Assembly (NCBI GenBank): GCA_036429605.1
Contig: CM071590.1
Location: 2,790,001-2,854,000 of the forward strand
Source: Cladobotryum mycophilum
Lineage: Eukaryota; Ascomycota; Sordariomycetes; Hypocreales; Hypocreaceae
Direction: 5' to 3'
DNA: 64,000 bases
Part shown: positions 1 through 11,035 of the stretch, piece after piece
Position numbering within the stretch: position 1 is the first letter of the stretch
Layout: each line of letters opens with the position of its first letter
Made by a program: the position numbers and the translations under genes
Notes under the pieces: model-generated
The model's database searches: none
What the model saw: the letters and a program-made list of their open reading frames with translations, nothing else
What the model was told of the DNA's origin: nothing

Positions 1-111
1 CTCTCCCATCTCCTTTTCCGAAAGCAACAACTGCCCATCACAAACTCAACATTAAAGCCGCCCCCTCTCGCTGTCGGCTTCTCTTTTATAACCCTTACTT
101 CTAGCTCGGCT

Positions 112-159
112 ATGTGGCTGAGCATGCCCCTCGGACTTGGGCATCACGTTGCCTGCTGA
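112..159 (+). promoter_or_regulatory. upstream ORF in the leader of the Munc13-like gene
   Basis: An ATG at 112 opens a 15-codon reading frame that stops with TGA at 157-159, 16 nt before the ATG chosen for the main gene (176). A second ATG at 124 lies in the same small frame. If the transcript starts upstream of 112, ribosomes would meet this uORF first and could reinitiate at 176. Any regulatory role is inference; the transcription start is not known. Confidence 0.4.
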
Positions 160-175
160 AGTGGTCGCAATCGCA

Positions 176-3100
176 ATGTCATCAGCTTCGCGTCAATCAT
201 GGCAGCCTGGCCGGAGACTCAACGGCAGCAAGGATATGGGAAGAGCACGGGCACAATCCTCAGCACAACTTGCCGTCGACCACGACGAGGCTCGCAGCTT
301 CGCCTTGCGCACCGCATACCTCCACTATCTATTGCAGCCCAAAGCTAAACGAAAGCAATACGTTGCTGCTCCGAAGCAGCCAGCTCGATCGCATACCAGC
401 GTGGGACAATTAGTCCAGGAATATGTGTCAGGAAGCACAAGCCTCAAACTCCCCCACAGCTTCGCAACCCCTCTGCTTGACCGTGTGGGTGGTGTTCTCA
501 GGGGCAGCGAGATCCTGCCAGGCTACAGCGATGCAGCCGTCAAGAGAAGCTTTGCGGAGGCCTATACGGCGTTTTCCGAAAAGAACTTTCGCAAAACTAT
601 CGAAAAGGAAAGAAAGTTTGAGCCACTGGTCCTCATCTTTTACTCGGCGGCGACAAAGGCAGCCCAAAAGGGGAGGGCGCCCGATGACGACTCGTGGAAG
701 ATGCTCCCAGATCGCCACCTTGCCATGTTCGTGAGGCTTACCGTAAGCATACTTCGAGATCAAGGCCACGATCGGGATCGACCAGAGCTCATGTCTAAGC
801 TCAGCACATTAGAGAGTAAACTTCTCAAAAATGATCAGAATTTGGTTGGTAATGGTTCTGATGGCACTGGCACCACGATCGAAGTGATTGTGCCCCTCAG
901 TTATGAAGTCAAGGACATGCCCATGGTGCAAGTAGTTGCAAGTATATTTGGCCTGGGTCTTTCTAATGTTCAAGCCGAAGTCAATGAATATCGAAACACC
1001 TGGACAGAGGAGGCTGCGCTCAAGGATCTCAAGTCCTACCAGCAGCGTCTCAACTCTGATTTGCCCGGTGCCCTGAGAAGCAACGATTTCGATGTGGAAG
1101 ATGCCTTCTGCGAGTGGAAAAAGACCGAGGCTCCGCAGCTTTCCCAAATGATGATGGATATACTCATGGCCAAACCCGAATTGGCCAAAACAAAAACCGG
1201 TCCTATCGACAAGCCATTGCCAAGTCGACCACAGTCCATGTACGCTGAAGATCAGGCATATGCAGATCTCAGCCGTGCACTCTCCGGTACAGAGGATGCG
1301 TCTTTTGACCCATCAATCAGTCTTGCATCTCTGAACATTGGCGATTCGTCACCTAGCATCAGAGCTGTCGACGAGACCATTTACACTTTTACTCCCCCAA
1401 ATCCCAGAGCATTTTATAAGTACATTCTTCAGCAAGCCATGACCTTTGATCAAATCCACGCTGATCCCAACATGGACTTTCAACCACTTTCAAAGCAGTC
1501 CGTAGAGCTTCTTACTGAACTCTGTGTACGGTGGAGAATCCCTCAATTTTCGCGACTCATCGTCCTTCTTGAAGCAGCGGCACGCAAGTTCCTAGACCAA
1601 GAAATAGTTCCCGAGGACCTTGACACGGTCTTTGATTTGATCAAGGGCCCACAGCCAGAAGCGAAGAAGGCTCCCCATATATATCAGTACACCGCACCCC
1701 TGACTGAGTTTGAGCCGAGCCGTTGGACTATGCATGATTTTGCCGTCTACCAACATACACTCCACAGTCTCCACGATGCGCTGTTGCGGGAGCTCTACGA
1801 CCTCTTGGAGGCCTGTTATGACACAAAACCTCCTAACATTGGGGCCGTTATGTGTCTTCTTGAGGATCATATTGGGAATGATCCGACATATTCCCCGCGG
1901 CCAGATGCTTTAGCCCAGTTTAAGCAACACCTCACAGAGTGTCTGGCTCACAAGGCAGCAGATATTTACCGCGAGCATATGCAGAAAACCATACCAGAAC
2001 ACAAAGAAGATTGGGATTTCGGGCATGTAGTACAACTGGGCAAAGCCGTAACCAAATTATGTGATCGGATACGAAAACGATATAAGAAGACGTCTGGCTT
2101 CATGGGAGTCGATCCTTTGTCCATCTTGGTCTACGAGGTGTTTCCCAGGTTTGAGCAAGATACAAACGCCATTATCCAAATCATTATTCAGAATGCTGGC
2201 GAAAGCGGAGAGGAAATCAACATACAAGACGGTTTCGAGCTATATAAAGAGCTGGTGGAGATTCGTCGCATTCACCAAGAGTCTCTTCCCAATGAGCCAT
2301 TTTCCTTCAGTATAGAGGATCTCCTTGTTGATTTTGTGTGGCGATGGATTAAATCAGCGGAAACTAAGATGACTGAGTTTGTTGATCAAGCGATTAAGCA
2401 AGATCAATTTCAGGTCCGGATAGAGGGCCCTGAACAAATACCCCTGGACTCGCAGAGGCATAGCGTTTCCATAATTGACATGTTTATGCTTTTCAACCAA
2501 ACAGTAGACCAGATATTCAAGCTTGATTGGTCCAACGATGAACAGTCCGCCAGGTTTATGACTGCCCTTGCGAAGAATTTTTCCACTGGTATCGGCCGTT
2601 ATTGTGAGATAGTCGACCAGCAATTCGCCAGAGAAATGGATCGTCCTTCGGCCGAGGAGTTGGCGGCGCAAACCCAGTCTACTCAAGAGAAGTGGATGCA
2701 GTACGCAAAGGATGCGTGGAATAATAAGGAGAAGGTTGAACCATTCCAGTTTTACCCCGAGGTACGTAGCCAATGGACTGTCCAGTGATGACTTGTTTTT
2801 TTCTTGGTTTGCTAATCGATTCAAAGTCTTTTGTCAAACTAAACAACATCGAGTATGCCATGCAAGAGCTGGATAAACTAGAGAATACCATGAATGCCGA
2901 GGCGTGCGCTCTTCTTCTCGAGAAAAAGGATGGTCCCAAGAAGAAGACACGAAGACCAAACAAGTACACCTTTACGATCAAAGTAGTCGAGGCAGAGGAT
3001 CTCAAAGCTTGTGACCCCAACGGATATAGCGATCCATACATTGTGTTTGGTGATGAATACCAAAAACGTCTTCACAAGACCAGAATCATTTATCGGAACC

Positions 3101-4407
3101 TCAACCCCCGGTGGGACGAATCATTCGATATCACTGTTCAGGGGCCGGTCAACATCATTGCAACAATATGGGATTACGACACATTTGGCGATCACGACTA
3201 CGTGGGTCGAACGTCACTCAAGTTGGATCCGACTCACTTTGGGGATTATCTCCCTCGCGAGTTTTGGTTGGATCTAGATTCTCAAGGCCGCATGTTAATA
3301 AGGGTCAGCATGGAAGGTGAACGGGATGACATTCAATTCCACTTTGGAAAAGCCTTCCGCCATCTGAAGCGAACTGAGAGAGACATGGTTCGGAAGATCA
3401 CGGACAAGGTTAGTGCTAGGCTCAAAGAGTTCTTTCTAATTACGCATATGCTTACTATGAAATAGCTTACTGCCCAGATCAATGAGACGTTGTCGGTTGA
3501 CACACTGAGAAGCATCCTCGGTGTCGGTGTAGGTGCTTCTATCACAAGTTTATGGAAGAAACGAGCGTCCAACGCACCGGCAGTAGTGACACCCTCGAGG
3601 ATTGAGACTGTCCTTACCAATCTGTTCGCCTATTTTGACGACAATTTCGCCATCATGAAGCAGACTTTGACGGAAGCTACCATGATAGCTGTCATGACCC
3701 GTCTGTGGAAGGAGGTCCTCATGACGATTGAAAACCTCTTGGTCCCCCCGTTGTCGGAGAAACCTTCTGTTCAAAGACCTCTGGGGCGCAAAGAGCTTGA
3801 TATAGTGTATCACTGGTTAGAGATGCTCTTTAATTTCTTCAACGCCAGGGATGAGCACTCCGGTGAGCAGCTCGGTGTTCCTGCAGAGGTGCTCAAGTCG
3901 CCTAAGTGGCACGAACTGGCATCTCTCAACTTTTTCTACTTTGAGGATACACACAATCTCATCCGGGAGTCGGAGCGAATGGCTGCAGCGTCAGCACAGC
4001 GTGCTCAACAGGCTCTACTGCAGCAGCAGGGCCAACAGAATCGACTATCAGCTCCTGCATCCTTGGGTGCCTCCCTGGGCGGTGCAGGTTCGTTTGCTAG
4101 CATGGGAACTATCAGACGCGGCAAGAGTATCATGATGAGCCGAAATTTGGGTACTATGCGGAAAGCCAAGGAGGCAAAAAGAAGGGAGATGCAAGCGGAT
4201 GCTAGTGATGATATGATCTTGCGGATCCTACGTATGCGGCCCGAGGCGGCAAACTACCTGAAGGAGAGACACCGGCAAAAGGAACGGCAGGCTGCAACTG
4301 CTGCCGCAGCGTTGATTGTCAGAAACAGTGTTAGTCAAGGATGGAATGGTGGAGGAGCTAGCTTTGGAGCAGGACAATTTGGGCGCAACAACCTGCCTAG
4401 GAGGTAA
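176..4407 (+). CDS. Munc13/Ync13-like C2 and MUN-domain protein
   Basis: Three exons: 176-2761, 2827-3408 and 3466-4407, with introns GTACGT..AAAG and GTTAGT..ATAG, all in phase 0. The product is about 1369 aa. The start is the first in-frame ATG; the upstream in-frame extension has no ATG. The long helical first half looks like a MUN/MHD1 region. A C2 domain follows at about residues 905-1025, with calcium-loop aspartates in CDPNGYSDPY and WDYDTFGDHDY. After it comes an MHD2-like helical region (around LFAYFDDNFAIMKQTLTEA) and a Gln/Ala-rich basic tail. Munc13-family proteins open syntaxin for SNARE assembly; the fission yeast relative Ync13 acts in exocytosis, endocytosis and septum integrity at the plasma membrane. 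Family assignment is firm; the exact role in this fungus is inferred. No fusion or frame break is visible. Confidence 0.9.
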
Positions 4408-6420
4408 GGTAAGGGGTTGTTGTTGATGGGTAAAAAGATGGGCATGACTGAATTTGGGGACAACATTAGACATGGGGCTCTATCTTTGCTTCTCGTTTTG
4501 TTTTGGTGTTTAATGAGCGCGGCCAGGCGGAACGACTTCATCAGATACCCTCATGAACGTACATAGCATATGCATCTATTTATTGGCAGACTATCTGTGC
4601 CCTTTGTGTAGTCAATGTGGTCCTGCGAGATCTAATAGAGTGGCTTTTTTTGTGTGCCGTGATTTCTCAGCTCCAAGCCTTGTCAAATACCAGCTGCTGT
4701 ATCATTTCGGTGAGGAGTGTTGAATGAAATCTGCAGCACCTACACCACCACTACCACAATTCTTTGCCCTGCACCTGGTTTTGTCGTCTTACAGTCTTGG
4801 GCATCATGCAGTGACATTGTTCACTCACCAAACAGGTAGCAGATCCCTTGTAGCTAAGACACTAGAAAGAAAAATAATACCTGTAGTAATAAAAATCAAT
4901 TATGCACGCCTTGTCCATGGACACATGTGCAATGCAAATGACACTTCACATGCATCTCCTGTGAATGCATGCAGTAGCGGGTGACACGAAGTTGTGCAAC
5001 CACATGAAATTTCATTATATACCACCCTGCACCTGCAATCAGGCGCCCAGGCCATCGCCAGCTACTATGTACAGCGAACCACGCAGCGAGGAACCGGGGT
5101 CAGGGGAGAAAGGAAAGAAAAATTTGATCTTGCCCTCCTAAATGAAGGCTGGGGTTGGTATCTTTTGTTTTTTAATTTGAGGCGTACGGAGTACATGATG
5201 GAAATGCATTTCCGAAATGGCAAAAGGAGTTGGTTGCAGTGCGGCTTAATGAGTTGTGGAAATGGAGGCTCAATAACAACGGGGGGTTATATCCGTTGCG
5301 GCTTGCCTTGTAAGTTGAGGGTGTGTGTGTGTGTGTATGTGGTGGATGCAGACATGCAGAGCAGGAAGCTGATCCATATGTAATTATTCCTTAGAGGGAT
5401 ACGGGACTGCCGTTTATGGACTCCTTTTTTCTTTTCTTTCGGTTTTAAAATTGCCGGATATACAAGAAAATTCCGAACCGAAAAGAGAAAAGAAATACAA
5501 TGGTTTGGATGGACTTCTTCTCTCCGTCTCGTTTCGTCTTGCCCCGAACGGCGAAGAAATGAAGAGCCGATGGGGGTTCCTCGTTAAACAAAAGAACTGG
5601 AGCTCCAACATCTTGGCGCCTGGAGGAGCGCCGTAGCGGTGGCGTTCCTTTTGTCTTTTAGAGGGTCCCGTCTTCGTATAAGGGTCTAGAATGAAGGCAA
5701 CTGTTGGAACCTGGCGTGATTTCAAGACAAAAGAAGCACCGTTTGTCTTGAAGAAAAAGGTCGAGATCATTTCACATGCAAATAAAAATTAAAACAAAAC
5801 AAAATAAAATGAAATAAAATAAAAATCCACAGAAAAGAAATCTTTTTTTGAAGCAGAAGGATAAAATAGATAAAAAATAAAAATAAAAGGTACCTGTAAC
5901 AGAAAACGAAAACGAAGGAGGGAAAAGAGGCGTACTTTGTTTAAGCCCCCCTCCCCTTCTCGTTCTACGGGAAGCCGCATGATCACCACCCTCGGGTGTG
6001 GATTGGATGTCATAATTCTATCATTTCAAGTGGCTTGACAAGGAAAACGGTTAGCACCGAGTGAGATATACACAGTGCTCCGTCGTCCGTATGGATGCAT
6101 GAACTGTACCCATGTCTAATGGGTTAAGAGGTCGGTCATGGTAAAGATGGGGTGAATAGTAAGGGATCCATAGATGTATGGAGTTACAAGAGGAACATTC
6201 AGAAACATGGGAAATGAAGAGAAACATCACCATCTGGACACGGGAGAATGGCATACATGCTCGATTCAGGCTTGCCTTGTTTCGCAGATGAAGCGGAATT
6301 TGTGAACGAGGGAGGGGGTTCCTTGGCCTCGACGCTACGTTTCACGCCCATTCCAAGGTCTTATGGTGATCGACGCCAATAAGCTGCTTGTGCTGGGGTC
6401 ACCGAAGGGAGCAATTGATG

Positions 6421-6440
6421 CACTGCACTGCACTGCACTG
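6421..6440. repeat. (CACTG)4 pentanucleotide repeat
   Basis: Four perfect tandem copies of CACTG, read directly, in non-coding DNA. Confidence 0.9.
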
Positions 6441-6570
6441 CACGCACAAGAGTTTTTCCGCATGTATTTATGTCCATGATGCTTGTTCGAGAGGGGGCGG
6501 GGGCTTGCCAAGGGCAGTGTCATTGGTTGATTAACGGCAGTTCTCGCTCCTCTCTCTGTGTCTGTGGGTG

Positions 6571-6615
6571 TCCATCCACCCATCCATCCACCCATCCATC
6601 CATCCGTCCATCCAT
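6571..6615. repeat. (ATCC)n-type imperfect microsatellite
   Basis: Alternating TCCA, CCCA and TCCG tetranucleotides form an interrupted ATCC-type repeat in the spacer. Confidence 0.85.
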
Positions 6616-8864
6616 ATCACATCCCACCACATCCATGCGATGCTGAGATGTCCAGGATAGGTTACAAGGAAGGCGGCCGAATGCCCTGACTTGTGGCGAA
6701 AGAAAAAAAAAAAAGAGAGGAAAAAGTTTTTAACGGTGTGTACTCCGTACTTGTACTTCCTTGTCTATAACGTACCGCCATGAACGGAGAAAACTCCGTA
6801 CGTAGCTTGTACAATGCGGAAAAGCCCCGTCCAGTTTCTACTCTACGGAGTACGGAGCGCTCTATAATAACCATCCTGCTAATTCATTGTTATAGCCATG
6901 GAGGGGGAACTGAAGGCTTCATTATGTCCTCTTTTTTAGGTCTAATGCTTTCTAGTCCAAGTGCTACGGTACTCAGTCCTCCGTAGCCTGCGCGCTGATT
7001 TGCTCCAGATGCCTGCGAGTCCAGCGAATCAGACCGCGAGCCAAGTCCAGGTCGTCTCGGTCTCTCGTATGACGTCGGCGGCGGGATGCCACCCACTTCC
7101 CCCACAGTCCCTTACGCACCCGCTAAACCAATTCAGTGGATTTGCACTGAGCAGAGGACAAATTACCGTGCAAGATGCCAAGATATCCGCACTGTCAACG
7201 ACAAGTCCTCCGTGGCGGGAGGTATTCCGCATCCCTTGTTCCTTTGGGCACAGTGTTGACTACTATGGCTGAATAGGCCTAAAGATCCGATACATCAACT
7301 AACGACTTACCTAGCAAGGTCGGTGAGCATCCATCCCAAGGAGAGAAAGGAAGAAGGAAAAAAAGACCATCGGTAATTCAAAACGAGATGAAGCGGATCG
7401 AGGTTCTCTTTGATGGGCATGTTTTAAGAGCAAATCTTTGCCTCAAGACCCTGAAGATCAGTCTGCTAGCAGATGAGTTAGTAGGGTAGTCAAAAAAAAA
7501 TTAGTTGACTTGGCGGATGCCATTCATCACCTACAAACTCAGATACAGGCAGATCTACTACTCTCTGATACTCCTTACCCGCAAGACATGCTTGGAACAA
7601 AACGTTGAAGGCACAGTTTTATTATTATTATTATTTCTTATCAGGATCTTCACTGTCTTGTACCTTACTTTCCGGCTGAAACGATGTGCTATTCACGGAC
7701 ATGTTATGGGATTCAGCGGTAGCAACGAATCCCCCCATCACAGGCGATCAATAGTTCTGGTCTTTTTTCTCTCTCTCTCTCCCTCCCATCAATGTTCAAC
7801 CGCCGCAAGTTCACCGTAAAAGGGCCCACCACCTTTTGATGGCGTCCAGCCCGAGTCCGGAATCGAATGTACGCGTGTATTAAGGTATGGTTGCCTTTAC
7901 GTACTAAGGTACGCGGTCGTTGCTAGTCGTGCCAATCTGCACCGAACAAGCCATTCTGGCTGGCTGGCAGGAGGCGGCAGGGAATGGCTACAGTCTCTGC
8001 AGTTCGAGGCTTTCACTAACAAAGTACTTGCGTGATACTTTCTCTCGCTCACTGTCCTGTTGATCCACTGTCCCAAGATATCTATCCAATGCCCAGCTGT
8101 TTGTTTGCTCTCTCCGAGCACCGGGGGGTTCCGCTTCATCAGAACAAGTCCGGTGGCAAAACTCCCCCAAAAATTGGTTAAAAATAAACAGAAGCCCAGG
8201 CATCGGTGAGAGATGACAGGTGAGAGAACATGCCTGAACGGCCCCTAGTCTTGGATGTTGTGTCATCTCGAGATAGACCTCCTTTCGCTTTAGCTTTGTT
8301 GGTCTCCCCTTCTCGAACCTCGTGGGCAAGTCAAGGCATGTCATGGCATGACATGACGGCGTGGTAAGAATTGAGCATGTACATTTTAAGGGTTCAGGTC
8401 GGTACATACCAAGAGACTCGTATATCCCCATATTCTTACTCGACCTGTGCGGGCAGGTTTTGTCCTGTCCGAGTCTAGCGGCTGCTGCGCCGAAAGTGTC
8501 GGGTGTTGGTAAGTATTTTTGTTTCATCCTGTCTCTTCTTGTCCCTTTTGTTCGTTGAGGAAATCCGTAGGATGCGTGAAATGAGGCGATTCCAGCGCAA
8601 GCCCAGCCAGCCCCCTTGACGGTAGTGGCCTGGGCAAACAAGCGAGCCGCATCTACAAGCAACCTTGCATTTATTTGCTCTGTCAGGGGTTTCAAAATCC
8701 GTAATGGTCTACAAGTACAGTAGCACCTCATCGAATGTCCTGCCAACAGAGTCTTGAGAAGGTCCTGACTGTCTCTTTATGTCATCCATGCAAGAGTACC
8801 TGATGTATACAGGGCATACCCAGTACCTTTAGTGCGGAGACAAAGACACAGAGACAGCTGGAGG

Positions 8865-8898
8865 CATACATACATACATACATACATACGTACATACA
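8865..8898. repeat. (CATA)n microsatellite
   Basis: About eight tandem CATA units with one CGTA interruption. A TACTCCGTAC motif follows immediately (8903-8912). Confidence 0.9.
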
Positions 8899-9235
8899 CT
8901 TGTACTCCGTACAGGCGTCGAGACCATTTGAGATGCCGCTCTCTTGGGCTGCTACGTGGCACAGATTCACCAAGAGGCAAGGCGAAACCCACGTGCCAAA
9001 AAGCAAGGGCGGGAGGGCCAAGCAGCCCCCCATGTGACGGCACTTTCTGGGTTGTTGATCCACTGGAATTGGGGAATTGGACTTGGGAAACTGGGTCACC
9101 GTAGAACGCCATTCAAAGACAGCATCCATTAGTATTACAAGTATAACAGTCCTACTCCGTGCGTATAGTGATACCTTGGTACTGCTACAAGTACTACGTT
9201 CTCACTAGCAGCCCTGTACTGTGATGGATGCTTAC

Positions 9236-9360
9236 CACTACACACACTCACATACACCCACACCCACATACAGAGTACACATATCCCCCCCCCCATCACC
9301 TCGCTCTCACTCACACGCACGCACGCACGCACTATTATGAACGCACACACATAAAACACA
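9236..9360. repeat. CA/CACG-rich low-complexity tract
   Basis: Mixed CACA, CCCACA and CGCA dinucleotide-type repeats, including (CGCA)4 near 9315-9332. The strand asymmetry gives long spurious ORFs in several frames. Confidence 0.75.
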
Positions 9361-10438
9361 TATACGTACCTATGGGAAAAGCACCAAAAAAAAAATCCCT
9401 ATCAAATCAACAGACCGCCGCCGGTGTGCGCTATAAGCAGGTCGAAAAATTGCAAGGGTCGCACGAACACTTTCAAGAGGGACAAGTCGATCGATGCGCT
9501 AGTCCGCCCACAAGGACAGCCCTGGACAGGCTAGAGAAGAGGCAGCAGTTGGTTGGTCCCCCAGAAGAGGATACGGCGGACCAATTCCCCCAGACACAAG
9601 AGTCAGGACTTTGGCAGCAGAGAGAAGAGGGGGATGTTTGGGGAGGGGACGCCAGGCGAGTTTGAGGTTGTAGTCAGAATACTACCTCACCACTCACCTT
9701 CTGCTGCTAGGCACTAATGAAGAATTGGGATACCTGCCTGGTACTCTGTACTCTACGCATTGCTGCTCTACCTTAGCAGTGCCCAGTACCTTAATCAGGC
9801 CACTGAGCTCTCCGCTGTTTTCCATGGGTATTCTTTTGTTCCCAACGCAGCTTGGGTACCAGGTAGTACCTACTAGGTTAGTGGGTAGAGGTCAGTAGGC
9901 AGTTGAACTCCCTGCTGCCCTCTTTTGCTTCAGTGGATGGGTGCCCGTTTTGGTGTCGTCAATGGTACAAGAGGTACTGCAACGCACAGCCAAACTTGCC
10001 TCCACAGATACGGAGTAAGTTGGTACCCAGTAGGTACTAACACTGACAGCTACTTGCCTGCTACAAGTACTCCATACTGTGAGAGGAAGAGAAGCGACAA
10101 GCGCCAGCAAGTACCCGTAGCCAGGCTCTCTCTCCTCCTCCTCTCCCCTCTCCCGCACACACACACTCACCCCTTGACACCGGTTGTCCAAGCCTGGACC
10201 CTCCTCTCACACCACACTCACACTACAACTGACTGCTGCGCTCCCAGCTCATCTTCCTCTCGACGCTGGGCGGCGGTTCTTGTTCGACCTTTTTTTTTTT
10301 TTATCCATACGTACCTTACTTTACCCAGTTTGTCGTCCCCTCCCCTAGACCTCACCTCCCCCATTCCTCTCTAGCAGCCGTCCCTTCGCCGCCATTTCTG
10401 ATTTCTCGCGCCACGGCGATCGGAGTCTTGTCTCTCCA

Positions 10439-10511
10439 CGCAACGCAACGCAACGCAACACACATAGGACAAGGACAGGATACAAGGCAAGACAAGACAA
10501 GACAAGACAAG
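10439..10511. repeat. (CAACG)n and (ACAAG)n pentanucleotide repeats
   Basis: Four CAACG units at about 10439-10458 and five to six ACAAG units at about 10485-10511. They sit 500-600 nt upstream of the NIK1 start codon, so they may be transcribed as part of its leader. Confidence 0.85.
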
Positions 10512-10559
10512 AGACCCTCCTCAGGCCAGGCTTTGCTTGAAACACTTGCTTCTTTTCTT

Positions 10560-10735
10560 CTCTTGCAAAAAATCCAACCTACCAACCCACCAACCAAACT
10601 TTTTTTTGTTCTCCGTCTTATTCTGCCTGTATTGTCTGCTCCTCTTTGTCCGGTCGCCGCCAGCGAAATATCTTCTCTCTCTCCCTCTCTCTCTCCCTCT
10701 CTTTCTCTCTCCCTCTCTCCTCCGGCCTCATCCTT
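10560..10735 (+). promoter_or_regulatory. pyrimidine-rich promoter/leader tract of NIK1
   Basis: The plus strand is dominated by C and T, with an almost pure CT run at about 10671-10729. CT-rich tracts just upstream of the transcription start are common in filamentous fungal promoters. At least one ATG (10771) lies between this tract and the chosen start at 11036, so the 5' leader may carry upstream ORFs. The transcription start itself cannot be read from the sequence. Confidence 0.45.
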
Positions 10736-11035
10736 CTTGTGCCTCCCGCTTCCCGTCCTCCCTGTTCGAATAATGCTGGGCTACCACCTGCATATGCCTT
10801 GTTGATTGTCGCTTACTCGAGCCGAGTCTCCTACGCCCTATCAGGTCCCCGCGCCTCGGTCTCGTATCTTCGTTCTCGGTCGAAACTATACAACCTCCGC
10901 ATATTCTCTCCTCGCCCATCGATTCTCACGACTTCAATTTTTTCTTGCTTCTTTCTTCTACTCGGCAACATTTTTATCCTCTTTTCCTACTCTTTTTTCG
11001 CCTGACTGCGGCCCAGCAGTCCTGCCCCGCCCGGC

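Larger units (their letters stand above)
4408..11035. other. 6.6-kb gene-free spacer before NIK1
   Basis: I recognise no protein family here on either strand. ORFs are short and repeat-driven, except a 247-codon minus-strand frame at 7988-8731 (see findings). The stretch holds an A-rich tract (about 5780-5890), tetra- and pentanucleotide repeats (6421-6440, 6571-6615, 8865-8898), CA-rich DNA (about 9236-9360) and several copies of TACGGAGTA or its complement (5185, 6741, 6844, 8903, 10009). The last kilobase is pyrimidine-rich and probably serves as the NIK1 promoter and leader. Confidence 0.6.

Noticed and set aside
137..175. N-terminal extension of the Munc13-like protein by 13 residues
   Set aside because: The frame opens with TTG, not ATG; the first in-frame ATG is at 176.
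8865..9360. CRISPR-like or telomere-like repeat array
   Set aside because: The units are contiguous 2-4-nt microsatellites without spacers, and this is a eukaryotic genome; the units are not TTAGGG.
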